Part shown: piece after piece, positions 11,039 through 19,300 of the stretch | How positions within the stretch are numbered: the first letter of the stretch is position 1 | How the letters are laid out: each line of letters begins with the position of its first letter | Source: Limimaricola sp027213785 | Lineage (GTDB): Bacteria > Pseudomonadota > Alphaproteobacteria > Rhodobacterales > Rhodobacteraceae | Direction of reading: 5' to 3' | NCBI RefSeq assembly: GCF_050847355.1 | Contig: NZ_CP193755.1 | Location: forward strand, 2,604,001-2,668,000 | DNA length: 64,000 nucleotides | Notes under the pieces: generated by a model | What the model was told of the DNA's origin: nothing | What the model saw: the letters and a program-made list of their open reading frames with translations, nothing else | Database searches by the model: none | Translations under genes and position numbers: made by a program

Positions 11039-11827
11039 GTGAGCGACACCAAACCGGTCATCGAGATCCGCGATCTGCATAAATCCTACGGGTCCCTCGA
11101 GGTTCTCAAGGGCGTGGACATCAGCGCGCCCGCCGGGCACGTCGTGTCAATGATCGGCTCCTCGGGATCGGGCAAGTCGACGCTGCTGCGCTGCTGCAAC
11201 CTCTTGGAGGACAGCCAGCAGGGCGAGGTGATCTTCGAGGGCGAGCCGGTGCGTTGGAAGGGTCAGGGACTGCATCGCCGCCCCGCCGACCCCAAGCAGG
11301 TGACGCGCATCCGCACCAACCTCGCCATGGTGTTCCAGCAGTTCAACCTCTGGGCCCATATGACGATCCTGCAGAACGTCATGGAGGCGCCGGTGACGGT
11401 GCTTGGCCGCGACCGGGCCGAGGTCGAGGCCAAGGCGCGCGAATATCTTGACAAGGTCGGCATCGGCGACAAGGCGGACGCTTGGCCCGCGCAGCTTTCG
11501 GGCGGCCAGCAGCAGCGCGCCGCGATCGCCCGGGCGCTGTGCATGGAGCCGCGCGCTCTGCTGTTCGACGAGCCGACCTCGGCGCTCGACCCCGAACTGG
11601 AGCAGGAGGTGGTGCGCGTGATCAAGGACCTCGCCGAAGAGGGCCGCACCATGATCATCGTCACCCATGACATGCGCATGGCGCATGACGTGGCCGACCA
11701 CGTGGTGTTCCTGCACCAGGGCCTGATCGAGGAGCAGGGCCCGCCCGCCGAGCTGTTCGGCAACCCAAAGTCAGAGCGGCTGCGGCAATTCCTGTCGCAT
11801 TCCGCCCCGCATCCGCAGCCCGCCTGA
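11039..11827 (+). CDS. Polar amino acid/opine type ABC transporter, ATP-binding protein
   Basis: This 262-residue protein is the ATPase of an importer of the HisP/GlnQ class (histidine, arginine, ornithine, octopine or glutamine type). It has Walker A GSSGSGKST (40-48), Q-loop MVFQQFNLWAHMT (about 98-110), signature LSGGQQQR (153-160), Walker B ALLFDEP (173-179) and the HDMRMA switch histidine region. The start is GTG at 11039, supported by a purine-rich site 10-15 bp upstream. It opens an operon with binding protein, two permeases and three enzymes resembling gamma-glutamyl-amine catabolism, which suggests the cargo is a basic amino acid or amine. Confidence 0.95.
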   Translation: MSDTKPVIEIRDLHKSYGSLEVLKGVDISAPAGHVVSMIGSSGSGKSTLLRCCNLLEDSQQGEVIFEGEPVRWKGQGLHRRPADPKQVTRIRTNLAMVFQQFNLWAHMTILQNVMEAPVTVLGRDRAEVEAKAREYLDKVGIGDKADAWPAQLSGGQQQRAAIARALCMEPRALLFDEPTSALDPELEQEVVRVIKDLAEEGRTMIIVTHDMRMAHDVADHVVFLHQGLIEEQGPPAELFGNPKSERLRQFLSHSAPHPQPA

Positions 11828-11868
11828 GAGCGGGCGCGGTTCTTTCCCCAACAGGAGACCACCCCAAG

Positions 11869-12606
11869 ATGAAGACGCTGATCCTCACCACCGCTGCGCT
11901 CGCCCTGAGCGCCGGTGCCGCGCTGGCCGAAAGCCACATGCAGACCGTGCGCATGGGCACCGAGGGCGCCTACCCTCCGTACAACTTCCTCAACGATGCC
12001 GGCGAGGTCGACGGGTTCGAGCGCGAGGTCGGCGACGAGATCTGCGCCCGCGCCGAGCTTTCCTGCGAATGGGTCACCAATGATTGGGACTCGATCATTC
12101 CGAACCTCGTGTCGGGCAACTACGACACGATCATCGCGGGCATGAGCATCACCGACGAGCGCGACGAGGTCATCGACTTCACGCAGAACTACTTCCCCCC
12201 CGCCGCCTCCGCCTATGCCGCGCCCTCCGAGGACGTAGATCTTGAGGGCGGCGTGATCTCGGCTCAGGCGACCACGATCCAGGCCGGCCATGTCGCCGAT
12301 AGCGGCGCCGCGCTTCTGGAATTCGCGACCCCCGACGAGGCCGTGGCCGCGGTGCGCAACGGCGAGGCCGACGCGGTCTTCGCCGACAAGGACTTCCTCG
12401 CGCCGATCGTCGAATCCTCGGGCGGCGAGCTGATCTTCGTAGGCGAGGACGTGCCGCTGGGCGACGGCATCGGCGTCGGCCTGCGCGAGAGCGACGCCGA
12501 GCTGCGCGACAAGTTCGACGCGGCGATCCAGTCGATGAAGGATGACGGCTCGCTCAACGAGCTGATCCTCAAGTGGTTCGGCGAAGACGCCAAGACCTTC
12601 GAGTGA
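11869..12606 (+). CDS. ABC transporter periplasmic substrate-binding protein (family 3)
   Basis: The 245-residue protein has a Sec signal peptide (MKTLILTTAALALSAGAALAE) and the mature family 3 start RMGTEGAYPPYNFLNDAGEVDGFE, as in LAO/histidine/glutamine binding proteins. Further family marks are CEWVTNDWDSIIPNLVSGNYDTI and GMSITDERDEVIDFTQNYF. It would capture the solute in the periplasm and deliver it to the two permeases that follow. The ligand cannot be read from sequence; the acidic residues and the downstream enzymes point to a basic amino acid, opine or polyamine-like compound. Confidence 0.93.
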   Translation: MKTLILTTAALALSAGAALAESHMQTVRMGTEGAYPPYNFLNDAGEVDGFEREVGDEICARAELSCEWVTNDWDSIIPNLVSGNYDTIIAGMSITDERDEVIDFTQNYFPPAASAYAAPSEDVDLEGGVISAQATTIQAGHVADSGAALLEFATPDEAVAAVRNGEADAVFADKDFLAPIVESSGGELIFVGEDVPLGDGIGVGLRESDAELRDKFDAAIQSMKDDGSLNELILKWFGEDAKTFE

Positions 12607-12651
12607 CCTGACCTGCGGGGCGGCCCCACGCCGCCCCGCTAGAGAGCCCCC

Positions 12652-13557
12652 ATGTTCGCATCCTGCGCCGATCCCGAAACGCTGTCCGGCCTGAGCTGGC
12701 TGATGTGCTACCTGACCACGGGCAAGCACCTCGCCTTCTATGGCGCCTTCGGCACCGTGCTGCTGCTGCTGGCGATCACCGCCCCGGTGGCGCTGCTGTT
12801 CGGCTTCGGCGGCGCGGTGGCAGCGCGCTCGCGCTTCGCGCCGCTGTCGTGGCTGGGCCGCGGCTACATCGCCGTGGTGCGCGGCGTGCCCGACATCGCC
12901 TTCTTCCTGTTCTTCGTGATCGCGCTCGACCAGGGCATCGAATGGCTGCGCCACAAGGCGAAATGCCCCGATTGGGACCAGCCGATCCGGCAGGGCAACG
13001 ATTTCATCGTCTGCGCCGAGGCCAAGATGCCGCTCTCGACCTCGGCCCAATGGGTACACGAGGTCTACGGCTTCTGGCTCGCCGTCTTCACCTTCGCCCT
13101 CGTCTTCGGCGCCTTCGCGGCCAACGTGCTGTTCGGCGCGATGCGCGCCGTGCCCCGCCCCCAGATCGAGACCGCCGAGGCCTATGGCATGACCCGCGCG
13201 CAGGTTTTCCGCCGTATCCTCGTGCCGCAGATGTGGGTCTATGCCCTGCCCGGTCTCTCGAATCTGTGGATGGTGCTGATCAAGGCCTCGCCGCTGCTGT
13301 TCCTCCTGGGCGTCGAGGACATCGTCTACTGGGCCCGCGAGCTCGGCTCGACCAAGACGCCGCAATTCACCGACTACCCGCATGGCGACTGGCGGATGTG
13401 GTACTTCCTGTTCCTGCTGGTCTTCTATCTCGGCTTCACCCGGATCTCCGAGATCGTGCTCGACCGCATCATGCTGCGGCTCAGCCACGGGCAGGAGACG
13501 CTCGCCAACCACAAGCGCACCGGACCCATCGGCATGAACAAGGCGGGCCCGCCATGA
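12652..13557 (+). CDS. ABC transporter permease (HisQ/HisM type), first subunit
   Basis: This 301-residue inner-membrane protein has several hydrophobic helices and the cytoplasmic EAA loop ETAEAYGMTRAQVFRRI (about 174-190) that contacts the ATPase. It also has an unusually long periplasmic insertion (about 95-135, with two cysteines) between the first helices. It follows the binding protein by 45 bp, and its stop codon overlaps the start of the second permease (ATGA at 13554), so translation is coupled. Confidence 0.93.
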   Translation: MFASCADPETLSGLSWLMCYLTTGKHLAFYGAFGTVLLLLAITAPVALLFGFGGAVAARSRFAPLSWLGRGYIAVVRGVPDIAFFLFFVIALDQGIEWLRHKAKCPDWDQPIRQGNDFIVCAEAKMPLSTSAQWVHEVYGFWLAVFTFALVFGAFAANVLFGAMRAVPRPQIETAEAYGMTRAQVFRRILVPQMWVYALPGLSNLWMVLIKASPLLFLLGVEDIVYWARELGSTKTPQFTDYPHGDWRMWYFLFLLVFYLGFTRISEIVLDRIMLRLSHGQETLANHKRTGPIGMNKAGPP

Positions 13558-14360
13558 GCTGCTACGACACCCTCATGGATTACGGGCTGCGCTCGCTCGG
13601 CTATGGCGAGCGGCTGCTGCCGCGCTCGGATTTCACGCTATGCCAGCAATTCGTGCTGATCGGCTCGGGCATGATCTGGAACGTCTATTTCGGCATCGTG
13701 GCGCTCCTGTCGGGCTTCGCGCTCGCCACCGCGCTCGCGGTGGGCAAGGCCTCGGCCTCGCCATGGTTCCGCAAGCCCGCCGAGTGGGTGATCTTCCTGT
13801 TTCGCGGCTCGCCGCTCTTCATCCAGTTCTTCTTCGCCTATTTCCTGTTCCTGTCGCTCAAGGGGCAGGTCCCGGCCTTCGACGCGCTGACCTCCGCATG
13901 GCTCGGCGCCGCCGTGGTGCTGTTCTTCAACACCGCCGCATATTCGGGCGAGATCTTCTACGGCGCGCTGCGCTCGGTGCCCCGCGGCGAGGTCGAGGCG
14001 GCGGACGCCTACGGGCTGTCGGGCTGGAGCAAGTTCCGCCGGGTGATCTGGCCCACCACGCTGCGGCTGGCATGGCCCGCCTACACCAACGAGGCGATCT
14101 TCCTGTTCCATGCCACGACGCTGGTGTTCTTCTCGGGCTTTCCCGCATCGCGGCAGCAGGGCGACGCGCTCTACTACGCCTCCTATTTCGCGGACAAGAC
14201 CTTCAACCCCTTCGTGCCCTACCCGATCCTCGCGGGGTATTTCGTGCTGCTGACGCTGGTGGTGATCGGCGTGATGGGGATGATCGGGCGGCGCCTGAAC
14301 CGCCACCTGCCAAGCGCGGCGCCGCGCCGGGCGCGGGGCCGCGGGTTGTTGATGCGCTGA
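13554..14360 (+). CDS. ABC transporter permease (HisQ/HisM type), second subunit
   Basis: The 268-residue protein has hydrophobic helices and the EAA loop EVEAADAYGLSGWSKFRRVI, which defines it as the partner permease. The conserved permease stretch WVIFLFRGSPLFIQFFF is present near residue 78. The start ATG at 13554 overlaps the preceding stop by 4 bp; a longer frame beginning at 12705 is only the shadow of the first permease in another frame. A gap of 68 bp separates it from the amidotransferase gene, probably within one operon. Confidence 0.93.
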   Translation: MSCYDTLMDYGLRSLGYGERLLPRSDFTLCQQFVLIGSGMIWNVYFGIVALLSGFALATALAVGKASASPWFRKPAEWVIFLFRGSPLFIQFFFAYFLFLSLKGQVPAFDALTSAWLGAAVVLFFNTAAYSGEIFYGALRSVPRGEVEAADAYGLSGWSKFRRVIWPTTLRLAWPAYTNEAIFLFHATTLVFFSGFPASRQQGDALYYASYFADKTFNPFVPYPILAGYFVLLTLVVIGVMGMIGRRLNRHLPSAAPRRARGRGLLMR

Positions 14361-14428
14361 GACGCGCACCGCTTGCCCCGGCCCCCTGCCCGGTCTAGCT
14401 TCCGTGGTATTCACAGACACGGTGCTTC

Positions 14429-15106
14429 ATGCAGATCGGCATACTCGAAACCGGCCATGCGCCAGACGCGCTGCGCCCGGAACTCGGCGACTATTCGGAC
14501 CTGTTCGAGCGGCTGCTCGACGGGCATGGCTTCGCCTTCCGTCGCTACGATGTGGAGGCGATGGAGTTTCCGGACGGCCCGGAGGACTGCGCCGGCTGGC
14601 TCATCACCGGCTCCAAGCACGGCGCCTACGAGGACCATCCCTTCATCGCGCCGCTGGAGGCGTTGATCCGGGAGATTCACGGGAAACGGATGCCGCTCGT
14701 GGGCGTCTGCTTCGGCCACCAGATCATCGCGCAGGCGCTCGGCGGCCGGGTCGAGAAGTTCGACCGGGGCTGGTCGGTGGGCCGCAAGACCTATGACTTC
14801 GAAGGCCGTGAGATCGCGCTCAACGCCTGGCATCAGGACCAGGTGGTCGAGCGCCCCGAGGGCGCGCGTGTCGTTGCCTCGAACGATTTCTGCGCCCATG
14901 CGGCTCTGGCCTGGGACGACCATGTCTTCACCGTCCAACCGCATCCCGAATTCGGCGCCCGCTTCATCGAAGGGCTCGCCACGACCCGCGCCATCGGCGT
15001 GGTGCCGCAGGAGCAGATCGACGAGGCGCTCGCCAATCTCGACAAGCCGGTCGATGCCGACGTGCTGGCCGCGCGCATGGCCCGCGTGCTGAAGGGGGCC
15101 GCATGA
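14429..15106 (+). CDS. Class I glutamine amidotransferase (GMP synthase-like)
   Basis: The 225-residue protein is a stand-alone class I amidotransferase domain with a complete triad: Cys94 in GVCFGHQ, His172 and Glu174 in PHPEF. LITGSKHGAYED forms the oxyanion strand region. It resembles GMP-synthase-like stand-alone amidotransferases rather than the PuuD/peptidase C26 branch. Its stop overlaps the start of the glutamine-synthetase-like gene by 4 bp. In this context it may hydrolyse a gamma-glutamyl amide made by the neighbouring ligase, the step PuuD performs in the E. coli putrescine pathway. That role is inferred. Confidence 0.85.
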   Translation: MQIGILETGHAPDALRPELGDYSDLFERLLDGHGFAFRRYDVEAMEFPDGPEDCAGWLITGSKHGAYEDHPFIAPLEALIREIHGKRMPLVGVCFGHQIIAQALGGRVEKFDRGWSVGRKTYDFEGREIALNAWHQDQVVERPEGARVVASNDFCAHAALAWDDHVFTVQPHPEFGARFIEGLATTRAIGVVPQEQIDEALANLDKPVDADVLAARMARVLKGAA

Positions 15107-16455
15107 ACTGGATCGACGAGATCCCCGAAGCCGCCCGCCTCTATCTCGACCAGCACCGCCTCGACGAGGTGGAGTGCGTGATCGCCGACCTGCCGGGCAT
15201 CGCCCGGGGCAAGGCGGTCCCCGCGGCCAAGTGGGAGAAGCAGCAGTTCTTCCACCTGCCGAACTCGATCTTCTTCCAGACCATCACCGGGGACTGGGGC
15301 GAGGCGGCGGGCCCGGAGGGCTTCGTCGAGCCTGACATGATCCTCAAGCCCGACCTCGCCACCACCACCGCCGCGCCCTGGGCTGCCGACGGCACGCTGC
15401 AGGTGATCCACGACGCCTATGACCAGAAGGGCCGACCGGTCGGCTGCGCGCCGCGCAACGTCCTGAAGCGCGTCGTCGATCTCTACAAGGCCGAGGGCTG
15501 GACCCCGGTGGTGGCACCCGAGATGGAGTTCTACCTCGTCGGCAAGAACGTCGACCCCGCCAAGGCGATCGAGCCGATGCTGGGCCGCACCGGCCGCCCC
15601 GCTGCCGCGCGGCAGGCCTACTCGATGACCGCGGTGGACGAATACGGCCCCGTGATCGACGACATCTACGAATATGCCGAGATCCAGGGCTTCGAGATCG
15701 ACGGCATCACGCAGGAGGGCGGCGCCGGCCAGCTTGAGATCAACCTGCGCCATGGCGACCCGGTGAAGCTCGCCGACGAGGTGTTCTTCTTCAAGCGGTT
15801 GATCCGCGAGGCGGCGCTGAAGCATGACTGCTTCGCCACCTTCATGGCCAAGCCGATCGAGGGCGAGCCCGGTTCGGCCATGCATGTCCACCACTCGATC
15901 ATCGACGCCAAGGGGCGCAACCTGTTCACCGGCCCGCAAGGCGGCGAGACCGACGCCTTCTTCAACTTCATCGGCGGTCTGCAGGAGCACATGCCGAGCG
16001 TGATCGCGATGATCGCGCCCTATGTGAACTCGTTCCGCCGCTACGTGCGCGACCACGCGGCGCCGATCAACCTCGAATGGGGCCGCGACAACCGCACCAC
16101 TGGCATCCGGGTGCCGATCTCGCCACCGCAGGCGCGCCGCGTCGAGAACCGGCTCGCCGGGATGGACTGCAACCCGTATCTCTGCATCGCCGCCTCCCTA
16201 GCCTGCGGATACTTGGGCATGAAGAACGAGATCTGGCCCGACAAGCGGTTCCGGGGCGATGCCTACGAGGCCGCCGACGAGATCCCGCAAGGGCTCTACG
16301 CCGCGCTCGACCTGTTCGACGGGGCGAAGGAGTTGCACGAGGTGCTCGGACCGGAATTCGTGCGGGTCTACTCGATCGTCAAGCGGGCCGAATACAACGA
16401 GTTCCTGCAGGTGATCAGCCCGTGGGAGCGTCAGCACCTGCTCCTGAACGTATGA
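15103..16455 (+). CDS. Glutamine synthetase family protein (gamma-glutamyl-amine ligase, PuuA-like)
   Basis: The 450-residue protein has the glutamine synthetase catalytic fold: VVAPEMEFYLVG (first metal-binding Glu), GAGQLEINLRHGDPVKLADE, GSAMHVHHSI (metal-binding His) and the ATP-binding NRTTGIRVP segment. It lacks the adenylylation loop of GlnA and starts with a short FluG/PuuA-like N-terminal domain. Such proteins usually attach glutamate to amines such as putrescine or ethanolamine. It is flanked with 4-bp overlaps by the amidotransferase and the oxidase, so the three are translationally coupled. The amine is not determined. Confidence 0.88.
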   Translation: MNWIDEIPEAARLYLDQHRLDEVECVIADLPGIARGKAVPAAKWEKQQFFHLPNSIFFQTITGDWGEAAGPEGFVEPDMILKPDLATTTAAPWAADGTLQVIHDAYDQKGRPVGCAPRNVLKRVVDLYKAEGWTPVVAPEMEFYLVGKNVDPAKAIEPMLGRTGRPAAARQAYSMTAVDEYGPVIDDIYEYAEIQGFEIDGITQEGGAGQLEINLRHGDPVKLADEVFFFKRLIREAALKHDCFATFMAKPIEGEPGSAMHVHHSIIDAKGRNLFTGPQGGETDAFFNFIGGLQEHMPSVIAMIAPYVNSFRRYVRDHAAPINLEWGRDNRTTGIRVPISPPQARRVENRLAGMDCNPYLCIAASLACGYLGMKNEIWPDKRFRGDAYEAADEIPQGLYAALDLFDGAKELHEVLGPEFVRVYSIVKRAEYNEFLQVISPWERQHLLLNV

Positions 16456-17756
16456 ACCCGCTCTACCGCAACGACCGCCCCGGCCAGATGCCCCGCAGCT
16501 GGTACGTGGCCTCGGCCGAGCCCGCGGCCGACCGCGCGCCACTGAGTGGCGACCGCCGCTGCGACCTTGCGATCGTAGGGGCGGGCTTCACCGGCCTCTG
16601 GGCGGCACTGACCGCTGCACGGGCGGGTCTCGACGTCGTCGTGCTCGACGCGCATCGCGCCGGTTTCGGGGCCTCGGGGCGCAATGGCGGTCAGGTCGGG
16701 TCCGGCTTCAACAAGGGGCAGCGCTGGCTGGAGCAGCGCCTCGGCGAAAGCCCGGCCCGGCAGCTGTGGGAGCTCGCCGAGGAGGCCAAGCGGCAGCTGC
16801 GCGACTTCTGCGCGGCCCATGTGCCGGAAGCGCGCTATCTGCCGGGGGTGGTGCATGGCGCCTATTCGGCGCGCGAGGCGGCCGATGACCGCGCCGAGGC
16901 CGAGCACCTGTCGACGGCCTATGGCTACGACGCCATTCGGCCGCTCGGCCGCGACGAGATCCGCGACCTCGTGAAAACCGACGCCTATCACGGTGGGCTG
17001 ATCGACGAAGGCGCCGGCCATCTGCACCCGTTGCGCTATGCCCGGGCGCTGGCGCGCGAGGCCGAAATCGCCGGCGCCATGATCCACGAGCTGTCCGAGG
17101 TCACACGGGTGGAGCGCGGCACTCCTGCCGTGCTGCACACCCCGAAGGGGCGGGTGACGGCGGATCACGTGATCCTCGCGGGCAACGGCTACCTGCCCGG
17201 CATCATGCCCGAGGTGGCGGCTAGGGTGATGCCGATCAACAGCTTCATCGCCGCGACCGAGCCTCTGGGCGAGCGCTGGCGTGAGGTCTTGGCCCGCGAC
17301 ATCGCCGTTGCCGATTCGCGATTCGTGGTGAACTATTACCGGATGAGCGAGGATCGCCGCTTTCTCTTCGGCGGTCGCGAAAGCTACGGCATCGGCTTTC
17401 CTACCGATATCACGACCAAGCTGCGCACGCGGATGGAGAGCCTGTTCCCGCAACTGTCGGGCGTGCGTATCGACAATGTCTGGGGCGGCACGCTGGGCAT
17501 CACCATGTCGCGCCTGCCCTCGTTGCAGCGGATCGGACCGAACATCCTGTCGGGAGCCGGTTTCTCGGGGCACGGTGTGGCCCTGTCGGGCATGGCGGGT
17601 CGGGTGATGGCCGAGGCGGTGGCCGGACAGGCCGGGCGCTTCGATACCTTCTCGCGTTTGCCGGTGCCGGAATTTCCGGGCGGTGCGCGATACCGTGCGC
17701 CGCTGCTGACGCTGGCGATGACCTGGTTCTCGCTGCGCGACCGGCTGGGCATCTGA
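16452..17756 (+). CDS. FAD-dependent amine oxidoreductase (PuuB-like)
   Basis: The 434-residue protein is a DAO-family flavoenzyme. The dinucleotide-binding motif is GAGFTG at 43-48 in LAIVGAGFTGLWAAL, followed by ASGRNGGQVGSGFNKG, a pattern typical of gamma-glutamylputrescine oxidase and related amine oxidases. The C-terminal GAGFSGHGVALSGMAG is the second FAD contact. It has no signal peptide, so it acts in the cytoplasm. The start at 16452 overlaps the ligase stop by 4 bp. It would oxidise the gamma-glutamylated amine to an aldehyde. No aldehyde dehydrogenase follows in this operon, so that step must be encoded elsewhere. Confidence 0.88.
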   Translation: MNPLYRNDRPGQMPRSWYVASAEPAADRAPLSGDRRCDLAIVGAGFTGLWAALTAARAGLDVVVLDAHRAGFGASGRNGGQVGSGFNKGQRWLEQRLGESPARQLWELAEEAKRQLRDFCAAHVPEARYLPGVVHGAYSAREAADDRAEAEHLSTAYGYDAIRPLGRDEIRDLVKTDAYHGGLIDEGAGHLHPLRYARALAREAEIAGAMIHELSEVTRVERGTPAVLHTPKGRVTADHVILAGNGYLPGIMPEVAARVMPINSFIAATEPLGERWREVLARDIAVADSRFVVNYYRMSEDRRFLFGGRESYGIGFPTDITTKLRTRMESLFPQLSGVRIDNVWGGTLGITMSRLPSLQRIGPNILSGAGFSGHGVALSGMAGRVMAEAVAGQAGRFDTFSRLPVPEFPGGARYRAPLLTLAMTWFSLRDRLGI

Positions 17757-17766
17757 GAGGGCGAGA

Positions 17767-17817
17767 GGGGGCTCCGCCCCCGCCCCTGCGGGGCTCCCCC
17801 AGCGTATTTCAGGAACA
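17767..17817. repeat. Copy A of a GC-rich hairpin plus conserved tail repeat
   Basis: A GGGGGCTCCGCCCCC hairpin is followed by GCGGGGCTCCCCCAGCGTAT and TTCAGGAACA. A closely similar unit occurs at 30304-30349. Both lie directly after stop codons of plus-strand genes and in the same orientation, so they may serve as terminators. They look like a dispersed REP-like family. Confidence 0.6.
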
Positions 17818-17835
17818 AAGTCGCGAAATGGAGAA

Positions 17836-17865
17836 AGGCCGCGCTCCTTTCGGAACGCGGCCCTG
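17836..17865 (-). terminator. Hairpin terminator after rpmG
   Basis: On the minus strand GGGCCGCGTTCC is followed by the complementary arm GCGCGGCC and then CTTTCTCC, 20 bp after the rpmG stop codon. A 7-bp GC stem with a short T-rich tail fits an intrinsic terminator. Confidence 0.65.
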
Positions 17866-17887
17866 AACTCTGCCGAGGAGGCTCAGA

Positions 17888-18055
17888 TCACTTGATCTTG
17901 CCTTCCTTGTACTCGACATGCTCGCGCTTGACGGGGTCGTACTTACGCACGACCATCTTCTCGGTCATGGTGCGGGCGTTCTTCTTGGTCACGTAGAAGT
18001 GGCCGGTCCCCGCGGTCGAGTTCAGGCGGATCTTGATCGTCGTCGGCTTCGCCAT
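17888..18055 (-). CDS. rpmG: 50S ribosomal protein L33
   Basis: The 55-residue protein MAKPTTIKIRLNSTAGTGHF... contains the L33 pattern TGHFYVTKKNARTM and ends KREHVEYKEGKIK, a standard cysteine-free (zinc-independent) L33. The length matches the family exactly. It lies alone between two hairpins and downstream of the RNase P RNA gene on the same strand. Confidence 0.97.
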   Translation of the reverse strand: MAKPTTIKIRLNSTAGTGHFYVTKKNARTMTEKMVVRKYDPVKREHVEYKEGKIK

Positions 18056-18172
18056 GGTCGTCTCTCCTGCTCGCGGGGCGTGCGCGTTGACGGCGCCCGC
18101 GTGAATACGTCTGAGCCCCGGCTTTTAACCGTGCGCTTCGCGCTGTCAACCGCGAAACGGGCCCGATGATTT

Positions 18173-18594
18173 GCGCGGATGGCCTGTAAGCCGGATTCTG
18201 TTCCGGGGTCGCCCCCGGCGATGACCATTCATCTCGACGCGCTGTTGCCAACGCGCCTGAAGCTGCCAACCCGGACCTCTCGGGGTCAGACGTCCCTGCG
18301 GCGATATCCGGCGGACCGGATCAGCACCCGCGCGAGGTCCCTATTTGGCATTGCTCCCGGTGGGGCTTGCCGTGCCGGTCCGGTTGCCCGTCCCGCGGTG
18401 GGCTCTTACCCCACCGTTTCACCCTTGCCCCGGTTTCGCCGGGGGCGAACCCCCGATGAATTGACCAAGGCGGTCTGTTCTCTGTGGCGCTTTCCCTCGG
18501 GTTGCCCCGGCCGGGCGTTACCCGGCACCGTGTCTTGTGGAGTCCGGACTTTCCTCGAACCCGAAAAGGCCCGCGGCCATCCAGCCATCCGCGC
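18173..18594 (-). ncRNA. rnpB: RNase P RNA, bacterial type A
   Basis: This RNA is the catalytic subunit that removes 5' leaders from pre-tRNA. The minus strand carries the universal 5' motif GAGGAAAGTCCGGACTCC (18539-18556) and the 3' motif ACAGAATCCGGCTTACAG near 18183-18200. The ends are set by helix P1: GCGCGGATGGC at the 5' end (18584-18594) pairs perfectly with GCCATCCGCGC at the 3' end (18173-18183). The true ends may extend a few bases. About 420 nt is a normal length. Its promoter must lie inside the 3' part of the amidase gene, whose stop codon is only 10 bp upstream. Confidence 0.97.
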
Positions 18595-18603
18595 CCGGCT
18601 GAC

Positions 18604-19293
18604 CTATGGTGCGGGCGCGCCCCGGTCAACGGGAAAGCGCGCCGCGAGATCGGCGATCAGCGCCATGTCGGTCGCATCCACCGGGCCAGTGGCGCGCGGG
18701 CGGAACCGGAGCCGGAACGCCGCGAGCCGCTGCGCATGGGTTACCTCGGCGGTGTAGCCGAAACCGCGCGCGGCCGCGTCGAAGCCTGCGGGGCTGGGCT
18801 GCGGCCCCCGTGCCTCTCTCGGCTGCGGCCAGACCGACAGCCCGTGCCGCGCCAGCCTGCGCCAGTCGAATCGCGGGCCGGGATCGTCCTTGCGCCCCGG
18901 CGCCATGTCGGAATGGCCGATCACCCGCTCGGGCGGGATCGACCAACGCACGAGGATGCCCGCGAGCAGAGTTTCGAGCGCCGCCATCTGCGGCCCTGCA
19001 AAGGGATGGTCGCCCCTGTTGTAGAGTTCGATGCCGATGGAGCGGGAGTTCACGTCCTCCACCGCGCCCCAGCGCCCCGCGCCCGCGTGCCAGGCCCGCC
19101 GTGCCTCGGGCACCAGCTCCGTCACCTTGCCGGCCCCGGAAATCAGCCAATGCGCCGAGACCTCGGCCGCCGGGTCGCAGAGTCGCGCCAGCGCCTCGTC
19201 ATGGCTGGTCATCGCCGTGTAGTGGATCACGACGAGATCGGGCCGCGCGCCAAGGCGTCGCGGCCCGTGATTCGGGGACAGCGGCTCGGGCAT
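18604..19293 (-). CDS. N-acetylmuramoyl-L-alanine amidase (AmpD/amidase_2 type)
   Basis: The 229-residue protein has the amidase_2 (PGRP-like) zinc fold: LVVIHYTAM (first zinc His), SAHWLISGAGKVTELVPEARRAWHAGAG (second His), SIGIELYNRGDHPF, and GHSDMAPGRKDDPGPRFDW, which supplies the third zinc ligand and the catalytic Lys region. It cleaves the bond between N-acetylmuramic acid and the peptide. There is no signal peptide, so it probably works in the cytoplasm on recycled 1,6-anhydro-muropeptides, like AmpD. It ends next to the RNase P RNA gene. Confidence 0.92.
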   Translation of the reverse strand: MPEPLSPNHGPRRLGARPDLVVIHYTAMTSHDEALARLCDPAAEVSAHWLISGAGKVTELVPEARRAWHAGAGRWGAVEDVNSRSIGIELYNRGDHPFAGPQMAALETLLAGILVRWSIPPERVIGHSDMAPGRKDDPGPRFDWRRLARHGLSVWPQPREARGPQPSPAGFDAAARGFGYTAEVTHAQRLAAFRLRFRPRATGPVDATDMALIADLAARFPVDRGAPAP

Positions 19294-19300
19294 CGAGCCC

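Noticed and set aside
11263..13512. 749-residue open frame on the minus strand across the ABC operon
   Set aside because: It is antisense to three clear ABC genes, rich in His/Arg/Asp as expected for a GC-skew shadow, and matches no protein pattern.
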